Assembly (NCBI RefSeq): GCF_000744655.1
Contig: NZ_JQMJ01000004.1
Coordinates: 4,216,001 to 4,280,000 of the forward strand
Direction of reading: 5' to 3'
Source: Streptacidiphilus rugosus AM-16
GTDB taxonomy: Bacteria > Actinomycetota > Actinomycetes > Streptomycetales > Streptomycetaceae
DNA length: 64,000 nt
The notes beneath the pieces were generated by a model. That model had not been told where the DNA came from. It worked only from the letters and a program-made list of their open reading frames with translations, and did not search any database. The position numbers were made by a program, and so were the translations under genes. Shown here one piece after another: positions 60,041 through 64,000 of this stretch. The first letter of the stretch is position 1; every line of letters begins with the position of its first letter.

Positions 60041-61768
60041 ATGGCCCGGCTCAACGACGAGGTCCAGGCGCTGCTCACCGAGTACGCCGACCTGCTGACC
60101 ATCACCGGCGGCGACGCGTTCCGGGTGCGCTCCTACGAGAAGGCGGCCCGCGCGATCGGCGGGTACAGCGGGGACCTGGCCGGCATGGACGCGAAGGCGC
60201 TCCAGTCCATCCCCGGCGTCGGGAAGTCGATCGCCGAGAAGATCGCGGAGTACCGGTCCTCCGGCTCCTTCGCGGCTCTGGAGGCGCTGCGGGCGAAGAT
60301 CCCGCCGGGCGTGCGCGAGATGATGGGCGTGCCGGGGCTGGGACCCAAGAAGGCCCTGATGCTCCACCAGGACCTGCAGATCTCCACCGTCGCCCAGCTG
60401 CGCGCCGCCGCCGAGGCGGGCCGGCTGCACGACCTGTCCGGCTTCGGCGGCCGCACCGAGGAGAACATCCTGCACGGGCTCGACCTGATGAGCCAGGCGG
60501 CCACCCGGACCGACCTCGGCACCGCCACCGCGCTCGCGGAGTCGGTCGTCGCCGCGCTGGAGCAGGCCCCCGGCTGTCTGCGCTGCACCTGGGCGGGCTC
60601 GCTGCGGCGGATGCGGGAGACCGTCGGCGACGTGGACGTCCTGGCCGCCGCCGAGGACTCGGGGCCGCTGATGGACGCCTTCCTCGCGCTGCCGGAGGTG
60701 GCGGACGTGATCGCGCACGGCCCCACCAAGACCTCGATCCGCACCCGCAAGGGGCTCCAGATCGACCTGCGGGTCGTCCCGCCGGACGCGTTCGGGGCCG
60801 CGCTCGTCTACTTCACCGGCTCCAAGGCGCACAACATCAAGCTCCGCACCATGGCCGTGCGAGCGGGACTGAAGCTGTCCGAGTACGGGCTCTTCGACGC
60901 GGGCACCGGCGAGAAGCTCGTCTCGCGCACCGAGGAGGAGGTCTACGCGGCGCTGGGACTGCCCTGGATCCCGCCGACGCTGCGCGAGGACCTGGGCGAG
61001 GTCGAGGCCGCCCTCGCGGACGGACTGCCCACCCTGGTCACCGAACGCGACCTGCGCGGCGACCTGCACACCCACACCGACCTCACCGACGGCGTCGCGA
61101 CGCTGGAGGAGATGCTCGCCGTCGCCCACGCCCGCCGCTACGCCTACTACGCCGTCACCGACCACGCGCCCGACCTGGTGATGCAGCGGATGACCGACGA
61201 GAAGATGCTCGCCCAGCGGGAGAAGCTGCACGGGCTCGCCGGACGGTACGGGCGGATGCGCCTGCTGCACGGGACCGAGCTGAACATCGGTCCGGACGGG
61301 GACGTCGACTGGCCGGCGGAGTTCCTGGCCGGCTTCGACGTCTGCGTGGCCTCGATCCACTCGCACTTCGGCGCGGACCGGGCCGCGCAGACCCGGCGGC
61401 TGATCAGGGCCTGCGAGAACCCGCACGTCCACATCATCGGGCACCCCTCCGCGCGCATGCTCGGCCGCCGCGCCCCGATCGACGTCGACTTCGACGCGGT
61501 CTTCGCCGCCTGCGCCCGCACCGGCACCGCGATGGAGATCAACTCCTCCCCCGAGCGGATGGATCTCGGCGACGAGCAGGTGCGCCGTGCCAAGGCGGCG
61601 GGCGTCCGCTTCTCGATCGACAGCGACGCCCACTCGACCGTCCACCTGGAACGCCCCCGGTTCGGCGTCGGCACCGCTCAGCGCGCCTGGCTCGGCCCGG
61701 AGGACGTGATCAACACCTGGCCCTGGCAGCGACTGCGGCGCTTCCTGACCAAGCCCGAGCTGCGCTGA
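60041..61768 (+). CDS. polX: PolX: DNA polymerase X with PHP domain
   Basis: 575 aa bacterial family X DNA polymerase, acting in base-excision or gap repair. N-terminal 8-kDa HhH region (IPGVGKSIAEKIAEYRSSG, about 55-75; VPGLGPKKA). Palm with GSLRRMRETVGDVDVLAAAE (about 186-205) holding the catalytic Asp pair and QIDLRVVPPD the third. The PHP domain (about 335-575) has GDLHTHTDLTDG, DHAPDL, HGTELNI, IHSHFG, IGHPSARM and DSDAHST, a full metal-binding set, so 3'-5' exonuclease/AP-endonuclease activity is likely. Confidence 0.93.
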   Translation: MARLNDEVQALLTEYADLLTITGGDAFRVRSYEKAARAIGGYSGDLAGMDAKALQSIPGVGKSIAEKIAEYRSSGSFAALEALRAKIPPGVREMMGVPGLGPKKALMLHQDLQISTVAQLRAAAEAGRLHDLSGFGGRTEENILHGLDLMSQAATRTDLGTATALAESVVAALEQAPGCLRCTWAGSLRRMRETVGDVDVLAAAEDSGPLMDAFLALPEVADVIAHGPTKTSIRTRKGLQIDLRVVPPDAFGAALVYFTGSKAHNIKLRTMAVRAGLKLSEYGLFDAGTGEKLVSRTEEEVYAALGLPWIPPTLREDLGEVEAALADGLPTLVTERDLRGDLHTHTDLTDGVATLEEMLAVAHARRYAYYAVTDHAPDLVMQRMTDEKMLAQREKLHGLAGRYGRMRLLHGTELNIGPDGDVDWPAEFLAGFDVCVASIHSHFGADRAAQTRRLIRACENPHVHIIGHPSARMLGRRAPIDVDFDAVFAACARTGTAMEINSSPERMDLGDEQVRRAKAAGVRFSIDSDAHSTVHLERPRFGVGTAQRAWLGPEDVINTWPWQRLRRFLTKPELR

Positions 61769-61783
61769 GCCAGGGGCGTGCCG

Positions 61784-62635
61784 TCAGCGACCGACCCAGC
61801 CGCCGGTCATCCGCTGCACCGACGCGCCATCGAGGTCCGCGAGCTTCGTGGCGACGAAGGCGCGCGCCGTCTCCGAGGTCTGCACCCGGAACGGCGGCTC
61901 GGCCGACTCCAGCACCTCGACGATCGAGGCGGCCGCGCCCGCCGAGGTCTGGGCGTTGTCGAAGGCCGCCATGGTCCGCTCGACGTAGGACTTGAGCGCG
62001 GGCGCGTAGGGACCGGCGGCCGCCAGCAGCGCGGGGACGTCGATGCCCTGGCTGGCGACGAACTCGCTGGCCACCGCTCCGGGCTCGACGACGGTGACAT
62101 GGACGCCCACCGAGGCGGCGACCGGCGCGAGCGACTCGAGGAAACCCTCGGCGGCGAACTTCGCGGCGCAGTACGCCTCGTTGAAGGGCTGGCCGACCAC
62201 CCCGCCGACACTGGTCACCGTGACCACCCGGCCGCCCGAGGCGCGCAGGTGCGGCATCGCGGCGCCGGTGGCCTCGACGACGCCGAAGAAGTTGACCTCC
62301 ATCGCCGAGCGGAAGGCCTCCCCGCCCACCTGCTCCACCGTGCCGACCACGCCCGCGCCGGCGTTGTTGACCAGCGCGTCCAGTCGGCCGTGGGAGGCCA
62401 GGACCTCGCCGAGGCAGGCGTCGATCGACGCCCGCTCGGTCACGTCGAGCCGCTTCACCTCGATCCGCCCGGCGACGCCCGCCGCGGCGGCCGCCTCCGT
62501 GAGCGGGCCGGCCTTGGCGGTGTCGCGCATGGTGGCGACGACGTGCCAGCCGGCCTGCGCCGCGGCGACTGCGGTGGCCAGGCCGATGCCGGTCGAGGTG
62601 CCGGTGATCAGGACGATGCGGTCGGCGGTTGCCAT
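61784..62635 (-). CDS. Short-chain dehydrogenase/reductase
   Basis: 283 aa from the ATG at 62635 (GGGGAG upstream). Cofactor motif TGTSTGIG, NNAG, Ser in VTVTSVGGVVGQ and Tyr/Lys in YCAAKFAAEGF. It is divergent from a MarR-type regulator with two strong palindromes between, which probably represses it. The substrate is unknown. Confidence 0.88.
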   Translation of the reverse strand: MATADRIVLITGTSTGIGLATAVAAAQAGWHVVATMRDTAKAGPLTEAAAAAGVAGRIEVKRLDVTERASIDACLGEVLASHGRLDALVNNAGAGVVGTVEQVGGEAFRSAMEVNFFGVVEATGAAMPHLRASGGRVVTVTSVGGVVGQPFNEAYCAAKFAAEGFLESLAPVAASVGVHVTVVEPGAVASEFVASQGIDVPALLAAAGPYAPALKSYVERTMAAFDNAQTSAGAAASIVEVLESAEPPFRVQTSETARAFVATKLADLDGASVQRMTGGWVGR

Positions 62636-62669
62636 GGCTGCTCCCCTTCGGGTGGCGGTGACTTTTCTG

Positions 62670-62683
62670 TGCGTGCGCACACA
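62670..62683. promoter_or_regulatory. MarR operator copy 1
   Basis: TGCGTGCGCACACA, a 14-bp near-palindrome around GTGCGCAC, 35 bases before the SDR start. It differs from the second copy in one position. Confidence 0.75.
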
Positions 62684-62697
62684 CCGTACGACTTCCG

Positions 62698-62711
62698 TGC
62701 GTGCGCACGCA
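62698..62711. promoter_or_regulatory. MarR operator copy 2
   Basis: TGCGTGCGCACGCA is a perfect 14-bp palindrome, 28 bp from copy 1 and 18 bases before the MarR start. The pair probably binds two dimers of the adjacent MarR protein. Confidence 0.8.
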
Positions 62712-62729
62712 AACCGATAGGCTGTCCAT

Positions 62730-63185
62730 ATGACGCGCGCCGACCTCTCCCTGGGCAGCCTCTCCGCCAGGGACCACGCCTTCTACGGTCTCGTCTGGGC
62801 CGGCACCACGCTCTCCGCCCGGGTCGACCGGGCCCTGACCCGCGCACACGACCTGCCGCTCTCCTGGTTCGAGGTGATGCTCTGGCTCAACGGCCAGACC
62901 GGCCCCGTCGCCGCCTCCGACCTGGGCGCCAAGACGCTGCTGAGCCGCACCCAGGTCTCCCGGGTGGTGGACGCGCTGCAGGCGCGCGGGCTGGTCGCCC
63001 GCACCCCCTCGCCGCACGACGCCCGCTCGGTCGGGGTCGCGCTCACCCCGGCCGGCCGGGCCGCGTTCGCCGAGGCGGACGCCACCCGGCGCGCCGCACT
63101 CGCCGAGGCCTTCGACGAGCGGCTGGACGACGCGGACATCGCGGCGCTGCGGACCGCCTGGGCCAAGCTCAAGGCGCGCCCCTGA
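62730..63185 (+). CDS. MarR-family transcriptional regulator
   Basis: 151 aa winged helix. LSWFEVMLWLNGQTGPVAASDLG, LLSRTQVSRVVDALQARGLV and DARSVGVALTPAGRAAF are the MarR signatures. It is divergent from the SDR gene, with two TGCGTGCGCACnCA palindromes in the 94-base gap: a typical repressor-target pair. The ligand is unknown. Confidence 0.9.
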   Translation: MTRADLSLGSLSARDHAFYGLVWAGTTLSARVDRALTRAHDLPLSWFEVMLWLNGQTGPVAASDLGAKTLLSRTQVSRVVDALQARGLVARTPSPHDARSVGVALTPAGRAAFAEADATRRAALAEAFDERLDDADIAALRTAWAKLKARP

Positions 63186-63270
63186 CGCCGGGTGCGCGAC
63201 CATGGAAGGCATCCGCCGAGGACAGCATCGGCCGAGCTCAGCGTCGGCCCACCGGGACGAGGAGAGCGCA

Positions 63271-64000
63271 TTGGGCGCGGAGGCCCCGAAGCGGGACGCC
63301 GCCGCGACTGCGATCGAGGCGGCGGCCGCCGCCATGGCCGTCAGCGGGGACGCGCTGCTCGGCGGGCTCGTCGCCGAGCTGCCCTTCGGCGTCGCCCTGC
63401 TCGACCCCGGACTGCGCTGGCTGTACGCCAACGAGGCCTTCGCCCGCCACACCGGGGTGACCCCGGAGTCCTTCACGGGCCGGCCGCTCGCCGACACCCC
63501 GCTCGCCTCGGCCGGGCCCGCAGCCCGCACGGTCCTCTCGGACGGTCTGACCCGGCAGGTCGAACCGGCCGCCCCGGCCCGCTCGGCCGCGATCCGCCTG
63601 CAGCGCCTGACCCTCGACGACCGCGTCACCGGCGTCCTCGCGGTGACCGGCCTCGCCCCCGAGCCCGACGCGCCGTCCGCCGACCGCGACGCCCCGGTCC
63701 ACGAGGTCCCTGACCCCGACGCGTCCAGGCTCGCCCTGCTGACCGCCGCCGGCGAGGTCATCGGCAGCACCCTCGACACCGACACCACCTGCGTCGAACT
63801 CGCCCGCTTCACCGTGCCCGAACTCGCCGACCTCGCCACCGTGGACATCCTTCCGCCCGGGGTTCCCGACCACAGGCTCGGCGCGCCGCTCGGCTCGCTC
63901 CGGCTGCTGCGGGCGGCCGTGGCCGGCACCCCCGAGCTGTATCCGCAGCTCGCCACCCTGGCCCACCCCGGCGAGTCGGTCCGGCACCGCGAGGGCTCGC
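63271..64000 (+). CDS. PAS-domain signalling protein, truncated by the window edge
   Basis: At least 243 aa, open at position 64000. The TTG at 63271 follows GACGAGGAGAG; an internal ATG lies at 63334. A PAS domain (about 30-130) shows LPFGVALLDPGLRWLYANEAFARHTG. The part after LLTAAGEVIGSTLDTDTTCVELARFTVP (about 155 on) is the linker/GAF-like region that precedes SpoIIE-type phosphatase domains in streptomycete regulators; that domain would lie beyond the edge. Confidence 0.7.
   Translation, partial: MGAEAPKRDAAATAIEAAAAAMAVSGDALLGGLVAELPFGVALLDPGLRWLYANEAFARHTGVTPESFTGRPLADTPLASAGPAARTVLSDGLTRQVEPAAPARSAAIRLQRLTLDDRVTGVLAVTGLAPEPDAPSADRDAPVHEVPDPDASRLALLTAAGEVIGSTLDTDTTCVELARFTVPELADLATVDILPPGVPDHRLGAPLGSLRLLRAAVAGTPELYPQLATLAHPGESVRHREGS

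Noticed and set aside
1-64000. CRISPR arrays, tRNA or rRNA genes, insertion sequences, prophage
   Set aside because: No regular spaced repeats, no cloverleaf or rRNA sequence recognised, no transposase or integrase domain in any frame.

Overview
The window is very GC-rich DNA with almost every third codon position G or C. Its content is typical of Streptomycetaceae: Tat and lipoprotein exporters, GlxA/AraC, PadR, MmyB-type XRE, DUF5709, dodecin, CebEFG-type sugar uptake, and a TTA codon confined to a specialised-metabolism gene. It reads as a chromosomal arm or accessory stretch of a saprophytic filamentous actinomycete (Streptomyces, Kitasatospora or Streptacidiphilus-like). I see no rRNA, tRNA, CRISPR array, transposase or prophage.

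Layout. 0.4-9.3 kb holds a two-component system with a divergent PepSY protein, then unlinked housekeeping and metabolic genes: methyltransferase, CAAX-type protease, PadR/glyoxalase pair and an OYE-family reductase. 9.4-16 kb holds two large secreted glycanases, a GH8 enzyme (probable chitosanase) and a multidomain GH87 alpha-1,3-glucanase. 16-25.5 kb holds a GlxA-type regulator, then an alpha-glucoside-type ABC importer with an intracellular GH13 glucosidase and a LacI regulator, then an SDR/XRE pair. 25.6-30.7 kb is a cebEFG-bglC cellobiose/beta-glucoside operon with canonical CebR boxes. 30.7-37 kb has a PadR/membrane-protein pair and a ferric-siderophore uptake locus flanked by two iron boxes. 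37-45.8 kb is mixed, and includes a notable single-chain ECF sigma/ZAS/transmembrane/CAP protein. 45.8-51.2 kb is an operator-controlled pair of secreted enzymes, GH64 beta-1,3-glucanase and GH3, carrying five nearly identical CBM32 modules. 52-54 kb is a cyclodipeptide synthase plus a CYP121-like P450. 54.7-57.1 kb is a second secreted GH3 with a CebR-like box. 57.1-64 kb holds HtpX, a DEDDh exonuclease, an HhH membrane protein, a PolX-PHP polymerase, an SDR/MarR pair with twin palindromic operators, and a truncated PAS-containing protein at the right edge.

How they work together. The secreted enzymes cover the main polymers of a fungal cell wall: alpha-1,3-glucan (GH87), beta-1,3-glucan (GH64, GH3) and probably chitosan (GH8). 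Two sugar importers with cytoplasmic GH13 and GH1 enzymes could take up and cut the alpha- and beta-linked oligosaccharides. Neither importer has its own ATPase here, so a shared MsiK-type ATPase elsewhere is expected. Boxes with a GAGCGCTC core precede cebE, the GH64-GH3 pair and the second GH3, which suggests a common beta-glucan regulon. CTTG-type direct repeats about two helical turns apart precede both the GH87 gene and the alpha-glucoside operon. The fungal-wall-degradation reading is inference from family assignments.
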